From: Steroidobacteraceae bacterium
GTDB lineage: Bacteria; Pseudomonadota; Gammaproteobacteria; Steroidobacterales; Steroidobacteraceae
Direction of reading: 5' to 3'
NCBI GenBank assembly: GCA_013044085.1
Contig: JABEVI010000038.1
Location: forward strand, 1 to 11,126
DNA length: 11,126 bases
The notes below the pieces were generated by a model. It made no database searches. It was not told the origin of the DNA and was given only the letters and a program-made list of their open reading frames with translations. The position numbers and the translations under genes are program-made. Shown here in pieces: positions 1 through 5,745 of this stretch. Position 1 is the first letter of the stretch. Each line of letters begins with the position of its first letter.

Positions 1-113
1 AGGGAGAGCGCCGCGAGGACGCCGACGGCCACATACAGTACGAGATATTCGTAGGCCGTGCGCAAGGGGTGGGTCATGGCGTCGCCGGCTTGCGGCAGGG
101 TCTCTGGCATCAT
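1..113 (-). CDS. N-terminal fragment of a probable membrane-associated protein (partial)
   Basis: Read on the minus strand, an open frame starts at a double ATG (113-111 and 110-108) and runs off the left edge, giving about 37 residues. It begins MMPETLPQAGDAMTHPLRTA and continues into a hydrophobic stretch rich in Val, Leu and Ala that looks like a membrane segment. A third in-frame ATG at 77-75 is an alternative start, immediately before the segment reading THPLRTAYEYLVLYVAVG. The upstream bases give only a weak GGGAAA-like ribosome-binding site for the first ATG. The gene diverges from the response-regulator gene across a 95-base region. An N-terminus of this shape is compatible with several inner-membrane families, including lysophospholipid acyltransferases, but too little is present to assign a function. 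Confidence 0.55.
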   Translation of the reverse strand, partial: MMPETLPQAGDAMTHPLRTAYEYLVLYVAVGVLAALS

Positions 114-208
114 AGATTTCCCACTCTATCCCGGTGGCCATCGCCGGGTCCAACGAACCGGGGCCGGGAACGATCCGATCCGGCTGAGAGTCTGTAGACT
201 GAACCATC
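114..208. promoter_or_regulatory. Divergent intergenic region between the partial membrane-protein gene and the two-component operon
   Basis: This 95-base gap separates two divergently read genes, so it should carry promoters for both. I see no convincing -35/-10 pair and no -24/-12 element. The best -10-like hexamer for the regulator gene is TAGACT (195-200), four of six matches to TATAAT, with no good -35 at the right distance. The region's most visible structure is the small palindrome at 189-200, listed separately. That it acts as a promoter is inferred from layout only. Confidence 0.4.
189..200. repeat. Perfect palindrome AGTCT-GT-AGACT just upstream of the response-regulator start
   Basis: AGTCTGTAGACT has five-base arms that are exact reverse complements around a two-base centre. 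It ends eight bases before the regulator ATG at 209 and occupies the place where a ribosome-binding site would lie. It could be a binding site for autoregulation by the dimeric OmpR-type regulator, but those proteins more often bind direct repeats, and a five-base-arm palindrome can arise by chance. The pattern is seen; the function is speculative. Confidence 0.3.
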
Positions 209-892
209 ATGCACATTTTGATCGTCGAAGATGACCAGGTTGCCAGGGACTATCTGGCGAAGGCCCTGCGCGAGGTCGGCCATACCGTCGATGTCGCGGT
301 CAATGGCCTGGACGGCCTGCAACTCGCCTCCTCGATCGCGCTCGACCTGGCGATCGTCGACCGGATGCTGCCGAAGCTCGACGGCCTCGCCCTCGTCCAG
401 TCCCTGCGGGCGACCGGAAGGAAGTTTCCGGTGCTGATCCTCAGCGCTCTCGGCGACGTCGACGACCGCATCACGGGCCTGCGTGCCGGCGGTGACGATT
501 ACCTGACCAAGCCCTATCACATGTCCGAACTGATGGCGCGCATCGATGCACTGGCCAGGCGCGGCGAACTCGGCGGCGGTGAGGCGGCGACCCGGTTGAA
601 GCTCGCCGATCTCGAACTCGACCGCATGACGCGCCGGGTCACGCGTGGCGGCAAGAAGATCGAGCTGACGGCGAGGGAATTCCAGCTGCTCGAGTTCCTG
701 ATGCGCCACAGCGGTCAGGTGGTCACGAGGACCATGTTGCTCGAGGGCGTCTGGGACTACCATTTCGACCCGCAGACCAACGTGATCGACGTGCATATCA
801 GCCGCCTGCGCCAGGCGATCGACAGGGACTTCGAGAAGCCCTTGCTGCACACGGTACGCGGCGCGGGCTACAGCCTCGGCGAAGAAGAATAG
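209..892 (+). CDS. OmpR/PhoB-family two-component response regulator
   Basis: This 227-residue protein has an N-terminal receiver domain (about 1-115) and a C-terminal winged-helix DNA-binding domain (about 128-223), the usual length and order for the OmpR/PhoB family. The acidic pocket E7-D8-D9, phosphoacceptor D51 (IVDRMLPKLDG), switch residue S79 and invariant K101 (LTKPY) are all present. The DNA-binding part shows LTAREFQLLEFLMRHSGQVV, then VIDVHISRLRQAID and HTVRGAGYSL, typical of the recognition-helix and wing regions. ATG 209 is the first possible start, since an in-frame TGA lies just upstream (200-202), and it begins directly on the first beta strand (MHILIVEDD). No Shine-Dalgarno sequence is evident. 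The stop overlaps the kinase GTG by one base, so the pair should be co-translated. Signal and targets are unknown. Its position next to flagellar genes is suggestive but does not show a motility role. Confidence 0.93.
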   Translation: MHILIVEDDQVARDYLAKALREVGHTVDVAVNGLDGLQLASSIALDLAIVDRMLPKLDGLALVQSLRATGRKFPVLILSALGDVDDRITGLRAGGDDYLTKPYHMSELMARIDALARRGELGGGEAATRLKLADLELDRMTRRVTRGGKKIELTAREFQLLEFLMRHSGQVVTRTMLLEGVWDYHFDPQTNVIDVHISRLRQAIDRDFEKPLLHTVRGAGYSLGEEE

Positions 893-2271
893 TGGACCAG
901 GAACAGGGGTTCCTGGGCGTACTGACGAGTTCTCCGTTCCGGATCGCGATCGTCTATTCGGTCGTGTTCGCGTTCGGTGCGGTCGCGCTGCTCGGTGCGG
1001 TTTACTTCGCGGTGTCGCGGGTCATCGACGGCAGCACCGATAATTTGATCGCCGCGGAGGTCCAGGGCCTGCGCGAGCAGCTGCTGGTGCTTTCCCGCAG
1101 CGATTTCATCGAGCTGGTCAACCAGCGTTCCCGCGACCAGGACGTTCACGGCGCCTTCTATCTGATGGTCGATCCGCAGCTGCGACCGGTGGCCGGGAAT
1201 CTGCCGGCGTGGCCGAAGATCGCCGCCGGCCAGGGCAAGTGGTTCCAGTTCACGGTGACCGTACCGTATGGCGACCAGACACGCGTGCATGAGGTGCGCG
1301 CGCAGCGCTTCCCGCTGCCGGGCGGCTACCGGATGCTCGTCGGTCACGACGTGCAGGAGCGTCAGGACGTCAAGAACGTGATGATGCGCGGCCTCGTCGC
1401 GGCCGTCGTGATGACGATGCTGCTCGGCATCGGCGGGGGCATCTGGATGGGGCGGCGGATTCTCGCGCACGCCGGTGCGATCTCGGCGGTCGCGACCCAG
1501 ATCATGCGCGGCGATCTGACCCAGCGTCTGCCGGTGCGGGATGCCGAGGATGAGTTGAACACGCTCGCGCGCGAGATCAACGGCATGCTCGATAAAATCG
1601 AGCAACTCACCCTCGGCATGCGCACCGTGCTCGACAGCGCCGCGCACGATCTGCGCACGCCGCTCAACCGTCTGCAATCGACCGCCGAATCGGCGCTCGC
1701 GCATCTCGATCCGGCCTCGCCCGAGCGGCGCGTGCTCGAGCGCGTCACCACCGAGGTCGACCGCATGCGCAACACCCTCGACGCGCTGCTGCGAATCGCG
1801 CTCGCCGAGACCGGCACCGTCGCGCGCGAGGCGGTCGATTTGTCCGCGCTCGTCGCGAGCATCGTCGAACTGTATGCGCCGGTGACCGAGGAGCGCGGTA
1901 TCGAACTCGGCAGCCAGGTCGCCGCCGGCGCCCACATCCAGGGCAGCCGTCAGTTGCTCGCCCAGGCGCTCGCCAACCTGCTCGACAATGCGATCAAGTT
2001 CACCCCCGTGGGCGGGCACATTCGCGTGTTGCTGCGCAACGAATCCGGCGGCCCGGAAGTGGTCGTCGAGGATGACGGGCCCGGAATACCCGCCGATAAA
2101 CGCGAACTCGCGCTCGGGCGGCGCGTGCGCCTCGACGAGGCTCGCAAGGTGCCGGGATCGGGCCTGGGTTTGTCCCTGGTCGCCGCGGTCACCAAGCTGC
2201 ACGGTGCGCGCCTCGTGCTGACGGACGCAGGTCCGGGCTTGCGCGTGGCGCTGCAGTTCGCCATGGGCTGA
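892..2271 (+). CDS. Transmembrane sensor histidine kinase, partner of the adjacent regulator
   Basis: This 459-residue kinase presumably autophosphorylates and passes phosphate to D51 of the regulator encoded just before it. Domains in order: a short cytoplasmic N-terminus, TM1 (about 17-41), a periplasmic sensor of roughly 120 residues with no recognised ligand motif, TM2 (about 166-187), a HAMP linker (about 188-240), a HisKA domain with phosphoacceptor H252 in SAAHDLRTPLNRLQ, and an ATPase domain. The ATPase domain has N366 (N box, LLDNAIKFTP), the G1 box EDDGPGIP around D394-D395, and the G2 box GSGLGLSLV (422-430). The stretch between the G boxes reads ALGRRVRLDEARKVPG and lacks the phenylalanine of a classical F box; such RRVRLDE-type lids occur in some kinase subfamilies. 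GTG 892 is chosen because it overlaps the regulator stop and places TM1 at the usual distance. The stimulus is unknown. Confidence 0.92.
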   Translation: MDQEQGFLGVLTSSPFRIAIVYSVVFAFGAVALLGAVYFAVSRVIDGSTDNLIAAEVQGLREQLLVLSRSDFIELVNQRSRDQDVHGAFYLMVDPQLRPVAGNLPAWPKIAAGQGKWFQFTVTVPYGDQTRVHEVRAQRFPLPGGYRMLVGHDVQERQDVKNVMMRGLVAAVVMTMLLGIGGGIWMGRRILAHAGAISAVATQIMRGDLTQRLPVRDAEDELNTLAREINGMLDKIEQLTLGMRTVLDSAAHDLRTPLNRLQSTAESALAHLDPASPERRVLERVTTEVDRMRNTLDALLRIALAETGTVAREAVDLSALVASIVELYAPVTEERGIELGSQVAAGAHIQGSRQLLAQALANLLDNAIKFTPVGGHIRVLLRNESGGPEVVVEDDGPGIPADKRELALGRRVRLDEARKVPGSGLGLSLVAAVTKLHGARLVLTDAGPGLRVALQFAMG

Positions 2272-2272
2272 G

Positions 2273-2287
2273 GGCGCAGACAGCGCC
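2273..2287 (+). terminator. Short GC hairpin after the kinase gene, weak terminator candidate
   Basis: Directly after the kinase stop, GGCGC (2273-2277) and GCGCC (2283-2287) can form a five-base-pair stem with an AGACA loop. The following bases are AATAAAT, with no run of T, so this is not a standard intrinsic terminator. It may slow RNA polymerase or protect a 3' end, or be fortuitous in GC-rich DNA. Read-through from the two-component genes into fliL therefore remains possible. Confidence 0.25.
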
Positions 2288-2310
2288 AATAAATCGACGC
2301 CTGTCGGGCG

Positions 2311-2336
2311 AGCGGCGCCAGACTTAAGGCGGCGCT
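2311..2336. repeat. Inverted repeat, 9-base arms with one mismatch, upstream of the fliL promoter
   Basis: AGCGGCGCC (2311-2319) and GGCGGCGCT (2328-2336) are reverse complements at eight of nine positions, separated by AGACTTAA. The repeat is centred about 87 bases upstream of the predicted fliL transcription start, a normal distance for an enhancer-binding activator of sigma-54 RNA polymerase such as FleQ or FlrC. It does not match a FleQ box that I can recognise. As RNA it could instead form a hairpin ending the kinase transcript, but no T tract follows. Both roles are inferences. Confidence 0.35.
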
Positions 2337-2343
2337 GTTCGCA

Positions 2344-2356
2344 CAACAGATTGAAT
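2344..2356 (-). promoter_or_regulatory. IHF-like binding site upstream of the fliL promoter
   Basis: On the minus strand this reads ATTCAATCTGTTG, which matches 12 of 13 positions of the IHF consensus WATCARNNNNTTR when R is allowed at position 6; the second base is the mismatch. The minus-strand sequence 5' of it (plus-strand 2357-2374) is almost pure A/T, as is common beside IHF sites. It lies about 29 bases upstream of the -24 element, between that element and the inverted repeat at 2311-2336. This is where DNA bending would bring an activator to sigma-54 RNA polymerase. The match is seen; binding is inferred. Confidence 0.4.
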
Positions 2357-2384
2357 ATATTAATAAACATTTTTCTTGCACCGA

Positions 2385-2400
2385 TGGCATAGAACTTGCT
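2385..2400 (+). promoter_or_regulatory. Sigma-54 (RpoN) -24/-12 promoter of the flagellar operon
   Basis: TGGCATAGAACTTGCT fits the sigma-54 consensus TGGCACG-N4-TTGCW, with the invariant GG at 2386-2387 and GC at 2398-2399 exactly ten bases apart. The departures are T for C and A for G in the TGGCACG part. It is the only good match I saw in the non-coding DNA and lies 44 bases before the fliL ATG. The predicted transcription start is near 2411, giving a leader of about 33 bases. Sigma-54 control of fliL-type operons through a FleQ/FlrC-family activator is established in polarly flagellated gammaproteobacteria, which supports the call. Confidence 0.8.
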
Positions 2401-2411
2401 CATTCCTCCCT

Positions 2412-2428
2412 TGCGGCACCCGGCCGCA
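2412..2428 (+). other. GC-rich hairpin at the predicted 5' end of the flagellar mRNA
   Basis: TGCGGC (2412-2417) and GCCGCA (2423-2428) form a perfect six-base-pair stem with the loop ACCCG. The stem begins within about a base of the start predicted from the -12 element and ends one base before the fliL ribosome-binding site GAGGAA (2430-2435). A 5'-terminal stem of this type can protect mRNA from RNase E-type decay or affect ribosome access. The pairing is seen; the role is inferred and depends on the predicted start being right. Confidence 0.35.
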
Positions 2429-2443
2429 CGAGGAATCGACACC

Positions 2444-2992
2444 ATGGCTGATGCAGGTGACAGCGCTCCTACGCCACCGCCGAAGAAATCCGGTGGTTTC
2501 GCGGGCAAATTGATCAACGGGCTCGGGATCTTCGTGCTCACCTTGGCGGCGGTCGTGGCCGGCGGCTACCTCAATGCCGACCTGCATCCGCCACCGAGTT
2601 TCAAGCTCGGGCCGGGCGGCAGCATCACACCGGTCGAACCGGCGGCCACCGCGGCCGGCGCCAACGACGCGGGCAAGCCGGCGATCTATTACGCGCTCGA
2701 CCCGCCGCTCGTCGTCAACTTCGAGGACGGCGACACGGTGCGCTTCCTGCAGGTGAGCATGGAGGTGATGGCGCGCGACCAGAAGGCGATCGACGGCGTG
2801 AAGAAGAACGCGCCCTTGATCCGCAATAACTTGCTGCTGCTGATGGGTAATCGAGACTTCAAGACGCTGATGACGCTCGCCGGCAAGGAGCAATTGCGCA
2901 AGCAGGCGCTCGCGGCGATTCAGGCTGTGCAGAAGCAGGAGGGTTCGCCGCCGATCGACGATTTGTTGTTCACGAGTTTCGTGGTGCAATGA
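2444..2992 (+). CDS. fliL: Flagellar basal body-associated protein FliL
   Basis: FliL is an inner-membrane protein that surrounds the stator units and supports torque generation. This 182-residue protein has a cytoplasmic N-terminus with a PTPPPKKSGG stretch, one membrane anchor (about 22-43), a flexible Gly/Pro/Ala-rich linker, and a periplasmic FliL domain starting near YYALDPPLVVNF. It ends in SPPIDDLLFTSFVVQ, the typical FliL C-terminus. ATG 2444 is chosen because GAGGAA lies eight bases upstream and the leader fits the sigma-54 promoter. An in-frame TTG at 2396 lies inside the promoter itself and cannot be the start. It is the first gene of the flagellar run, and its stop overlaps the fliM start as ATGA. 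No fliK or fliJ precedes it here, so those genes must lie elsewhere. Confidence 0.95.
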   Translation: MADAGDSAPTPPPKKSGGFAGKLINGLGIFVLTLAAVVAGGYLNADLHPPPSFKLGPGGSITPVEPAATAAGANDAGKPAIYYALDPPLVVNFEDGDTVRFLQVSMEVMARDQKAIDGVKKNAPLIRNNLLLLMGNRDFKTLMTLAGKEQLRKQALAAIQAVQKQEGSPPIDDLLFTSFVVQ

Positions 2993-3981
2993 TGGCGACC
3001 GACGCTGAACCAGGCGCCGCCGCCGCTGCCGACGCCGCCGCGGTCGAGCCGGGTGCGCGTGTGCAGATTTCCGCCGAGGAGGTCTCGGCGCTGCTCGAAA
3101 CCAGCGGCTCAGGCTCGGTCCGGCCGTTCGACTTCGCCTCCTGCCGCGTCAGCCGCACCGAGCTGCCGGTGCTCGATCAGGTTTGCAAGGATTTCGCCGA
3201 GCGGGCTGCCGCCTGCCTGTCGACCTTGCTGAACCGTCCGAGCGGGGTGAAATTCGAAGGCGTGCAGCGTGCCCGCGCCGGCGACGTGCAGGCTGAGCTG
3301 CCGGTGCCCTCGATCACGGCCATCCTGCACATCAAGCCGCTCGAGGGCGAGGCCTTCGTCAGTATCGAACCTTCCCTGTTGCTGGCATTGCTCGACGGTT
3401 TCTTCGGCGGCAGCGGCCGGGTGGTCAGCGATCCGCAGGCCGCCATCGCGCCCGCCGCGCAGCGCTTTCTCAGCCTGCTCGTGCGCGCGCTCAGCGGTGA
3501 ATTCGCGGTGGCGTGGGCCCAGGTCGTGCGCGTCGAGCTCGAACTCGCGCGGCTCGAGGTGAACCCCCGCTTTCTGCGGATCGGCGAAGCCCTCGACGAT
3601 GTGCTCGTGGCGAAATACAGCGTCGAGTTCGGAGCCCTCGGCGGCTATATCCGCTGGCTGATTCCGGAGGCGATGCTCGCGCCGATCCGGGAGACTTTGG
3701 CAGGTGGCGGCGGCAAGCCGAAACCCCGTGCGCAGGCGGCCTCGTGGGCGCCGATGCTCGGTGCGGGTCTACAGACGGCCAGTCTCGAGGCGCGGGCAAT
3801 CCTCGCCGAGGCGCGCATCAGCTTGGGCGCGTTGGTCAGGCTCGTGCCGGGCGATGTGATCCCGATCGAGCCGCCGCAGCAGGTCGTGCTGCTCGCCGGC
3901 GAGGTGCCGCTGTACCGCGGCCGCTTCGGCCTGTCGGGCGGGCGCAATGCCATCAAGGTCGTCTCACGGGGATCGGCATGA
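2989..3981 (+). CDS. fliM: Flagellar motor switch protein FliM (divergent)
   Basis: FliM forms the middle of the cytoplasmic C-ring, binding phosphorylated CheY at its N-terminus, FliG through its middle domain and FliN through its C-terminal SpoA domain. This 330-residue copy has an Ala-rich leader, a CheY-binding-like segment ISAEEVSALLETS (27-39), the middle domain with FFGGSGR (FliG-contacting GGxG at 140-143) and VNPRFLRIG, a linker near 235-255, and a C-terminal SpoA domain reading ARISLGALVRLVPGDVIPIE. The N-terminal segment departs from the usual EIDALL: I becomes V and D becomes S. About 26 extra residues precede it. ATG 2989 overlaps the fliL stop as ATGA; a second in-frame ATG follows immediately at 2992. 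No strong Shine-Dalgarno is visible, so translation is probably coupled to fliL. The family call is secure, but conservation is lower than for its neighbours. Confidence 0.92.
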   Translation: MMATDAEPGAAAAADAAAVEPGARVQISAEEVSALLETSGSGSVRPFDFASCRVSRTELPVLDQVCKDFAERAAACLSTLLNRPSGVKFEGVQRARAGDVQAELPVPSITAILHIKPLEGEAFVSIEPSLLLALLDGFFGGSGRVVSDPQAAIAPAAQRFLSLLVRALSGEFAVAWAQVVRVELELARLEVNPRFLRIGEALDDVLVAKYSVEFGALGGYIRWLIPEAMLAPIRETLAGGGGKPKPRAQAASWAPMLGAGLQTASLEARAILAEARISLGALVRLVPGDVIPIEPPQQVVLLAGEVPLYRGRFGLSGGRNAIKVVSRGSA

Positions 3982-4325
3982 ACGAAACAGAGTCCAAAGC
4001 CGCAAATGTGGCCCGCGCACAGTTCGGAGAACTCGGTCCGGGCGCCGCGAGTGCGGGCGGTCAGGAAGTGAACCTGAATCTGATCCTCGATGTCATGGTC
4101 ACCCTCTCGCTCGAGGTCGGCCGGGTGCGCATGTCGGTGCGCGATCTGCTGCAGCTTGCCCCCGGCGCCATCGTCGAGTTGAACCGGCTGGCGAACGAAC
4201 CGCTCGACTTGTTCGTGAACGGTGTGCGCATCGCGCGCGGTGAATTGGTCGTGGTCGACGACAAGTTCGGCATCCGCCTCACCGAAGTCGTCAGCCCGGC
4301 CGAGAGAATGGAGCAACTCGGATGA
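3978..4325 (+). CDS. fliN: Flagellar motor switch protein FliN
   Basis: FliN is a C-ring component that, with FliM, forms the base of the switch and docks the export ATPase complex. This copy is 115 residues. A variable, polar 30-residue N-terminus precedes the SpoA domain, which starts at LNLILDVMVTLSLEVGRVRM and continues through LLQLAPGAIVELNRLANEPL and VNGVRIARGELVVVDDKFGI to RLTEVVSPAERM, all highly typical of FliN. The frame is open far upstream, so length alone does not set the start. ATG 3978 is chosen because it overlaps the fliM stop as ATGA, has GGGGA five bases before it, and gives the normal FliN length. The stop overlaps the fliO start in the same way. Confidence 0.95.
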   Translation: MNETESKAANVARAQFGELGPGAASAGGQEVNLNLILDVMVTLSLEVGRVRMSVRDLLQLAPGAIVELNRLANEPLDLFVNGVRIARGELVVVDDKFGIRLTEVVSPAERMEQLG

Positions 4326-4687
4326 TGCCGCTCAGCCATTCCCCGGCACCGCTGTCGGCCGGTGGCATCGTGCAGGTGAGCTTGAGCCTTGCGCTCATCG
4401 TCGCGCTGATTTTCGCCATATCCTGGGTCTTGAAGCGACTGCGCTTCAGTCCGCGCATCGGCCGCGGTCAGATCGGTGTGATCGATGAGTGCGCGATCGG
4501 ACCGCGCGAACGGATCGTGTTGGTACGGGTCGGCGAGGCGCAACTGCTCCTCGGCCTGAGCGCCGGCGGGATCGTCGGGCTGACGCCGCTGGCGACGCCG
4601 ATTCCGAGCGCGTCGGCGGCGAGCGAGCCGGGCTTTGCGCTGCGTTTGCGCGAATTGCTCGGCCGCGGCGGAGGCTCGCCGGGATGA
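4322..4687 (+). CDS. fliO: Flagellar biosynthesis protein FliO
   Basis: FliO is a small membrane protein that helps assemble the FliP ring of the flagellar type III export gate and is not itself part of the finished channel. This copy has 121 residues, one membrane segment (about 16-38), and a cytoplasmic domain with RGQIGVIDECAIGPRERIVL and VRVGEAQLLLGLSAGGIVGL, the usual FliO pattern, followed by a short variable tail. It begins at a double ATG (4322 and 4325) overlapping the fliN stop, and its own stop overlaps fliP as ATGA. FliO is the least conserved protein of the set, so placement between fliN and fliP adds much of the confidence. Confidence 0.9.
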   Translation: MMPLSHSPAPLSAGGIVQVSLSLALIVALIFAISWVLKRLRFSPRIGRGQIGVIDECAIGPRERIVLVRVGEAQLLLGLSAGGIVGLTPLATPIPSASAASEPGFALRLRELLGRGGGSPG

Positions 4688-5466
4688 ACACGCCCGGGAG
4701 CACCCGCCGGCGCTTCGCACCGCTCGCACTCATCGCGGTGCTCGCGGTGCTCGGAATCGCGTCTTCGCCGCACGTGGCCTGCGCGCAGATGAGCCTGCCG
4801 GCGCTCACGGTCCAGGCTGGCAAGAACGGCGCACAGACCTATTCGCTGACGATCCAGGTGTTGATCCTGATGACCGTGCTGACGCTGCTGCCGGCGATTC
4901 TGCTGGCGATGACGGCGTTCACCCGCATCATCATCGTGCTGTCGATCCTGCGCCAGGCGCTCGGCATGACCACGACCCCCCCGAATCAGGTTCTGACCGG
5001 ACTCGCGCTGTTTCTGACCTTCTTCGTGATGAGTTCGACGCTCAACCAGGCCTACCTCGGCGGCGTCAAGCCCTACATGAACGGCCAGATCTCGGGCGAG
5101 GTGGCCATTGACCGGACGATCCTGCCGCTGAAGCGATTCATGCTGGCGCAAACGCGGGAGAACGACCTGCGGCTGTTCTCCAAGCTGTCCGGCCACGGGC
5201 CTTTCGCGAGCCCCGATGACGTGCCGCTGTCGGTTCTGATTCCGACCTTCATGACCAGCGAGCTGAAAACCGCGTTCCAGATCGGCTTCATGATCTTCAT
5301 CCCCTTCCTGGTCATCGATCTTGTCGTCGCCAGCGTGCTGATGTCCATGGGCATGATGATGCTGTCGCCGATGCTGATCTCGATGCCGTTCAAGATCATG
5401 TTGTTCGTGCTCGTCGACGGCTGGACGTTGATGCTCGGCACGCTCGCCGCGAGTTTTCACCGATGA
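4684..5466 (+). CDS. fliP: Flagellar type III export gate protein FliP
   Basis: FliP forms the pentameric core of the export gate with FliR and FliQ in the inner membrane. This 260-residue copy starts with a likely cleavable signal peptide: a TRRRF charged region (7-11), a hydrophobic core (about 14-26) and an ACA-Q cleavage site after residue 34. FliP is known to be processed in this way. The mature part carries membrane segments beginning with IQVLILMTVLTLLPAILLAM, then the conserved MTAFTRIIIVLSILRQALG and PPNQVLTGLALFLTFFVM, a periplasmic loop (about 128-190), and the C-terminal hallmark PTFMTSELKTAFQIGFMIFI and MGMMMLSPMLISMPFKIMLF. The frame stays open upstream of 4684, but this ATG overlaps the fliO stop as ATGA and is followed by the signal peptide, which fixes the start. 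Confidence 0.97.
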   Translation: MNTPGSTRRRFAPLALIAVLAVLGIASSPHVACAQMSLPALTVQAGKNGAQTYSLTIQVLILMTVLTLLPAILLAMTAFTRIIIVLSILRQALGMTTTPPNQVLTGLALFLTFFVMSSTLNQAYLGGVKPYMNGQISGEVAIDRTILPLKRFMLAQTRENDLRLFSKLSGHGPFASPDDVPLSVLIPTFMTSELKTAFQIGFMIFIPFLVIDLVVASVLMSMGMMMLSPMLISMPFKIMLFVLVDGWTLMLGTLAASFHR

Positions 5467-5732
5467 CCCCGGAAATGGTGATGGATCTGGCCCACAAGGC
5501 GCTGTTCGTGACGACCTTGCTCGCCGCGCCGCTGTTGCTGGTCGCGCTGATCGTCGGCCTGGTCATCGGCATGCTGCAGGCGGCGACCCAGATTCACGAG
5601 GCCACCTTGAGCTTCATCCCGAAGCTGTTGTTCCTGGTGATCACCTTGTTCGTCGCCGGTCCGTGGATGCTGAAGATACTGGTCGGGTTCACCCGCGGCC
5701 TGTACCTCAGCATTCCGACGATGGTCGGCTAG
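5463..5732 (+). CDS. fliQ: Flagellar type III export gate protein FliQ
   Basis: FliQ is the small two-helix subunit that wraps around the FliP-FliR core of the export gate. The 89-residue length is exactly typical. It opens with MTPEMVMDLAHKALFVTTLL, has membrane hairpins at about 13-38 and 50-75, and contains the conserved stretch GLVIGMLQAATQIHEATLSF between them. It ends LYLSIPTMVG. ATG 5463 overlaps the fliP stop as ATGA. A 13-base gap to fliR follows, one of only two junctions in the run without overlap. Confidence 0.97.
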   Translation: MTPEMVMDLAHKALFVTTLLAAPLLLVALIVGLVIGMLQAATQIHEATLSFIPKLLFLVITLFVAGPWMLKILVGFTRGLYLSIPTMVG

Positions 5733-5745
5733 CGGGACAGGCGCC

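Noticed and set aside
2092..2099. GCCGATAA, an exact match to the sigma-28 (FliA) -10 element
   Set aside because: It lies inside the kinase coding region, and the bases at the -35 distance (2073-2080) match TAAAGTTT at only about three of eight positions. No flagellar gene starts close downstream.
2396..2443. A 16-residue N-terminal extension of FliL from TTG 2396
   Set aside because: The TTG is part of the -12 promoter element, upstream of the predicted transcription start, and ATG 2444 has a well-placed ribosome-binding site.
868..2541. A 557-codon open frame on the minus strand opposite the histidine kinase
   Set aside because: It lies almost wholly antisense to a kinase with all catalytic boxes. 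Its translation is rich in Arg, His, Gln and Asp with no fold-like pattern, as expected for a shadow frame in high-GC DNA.
4468..5460. A 330-codon minus-strand open frame opposite fliO-fliP
   Set aside because: Its His/Gln/Arg/Asp-rich translation mirrors hydrophobic codons of FliP on the other strand; there is no start context or recognisable domain.
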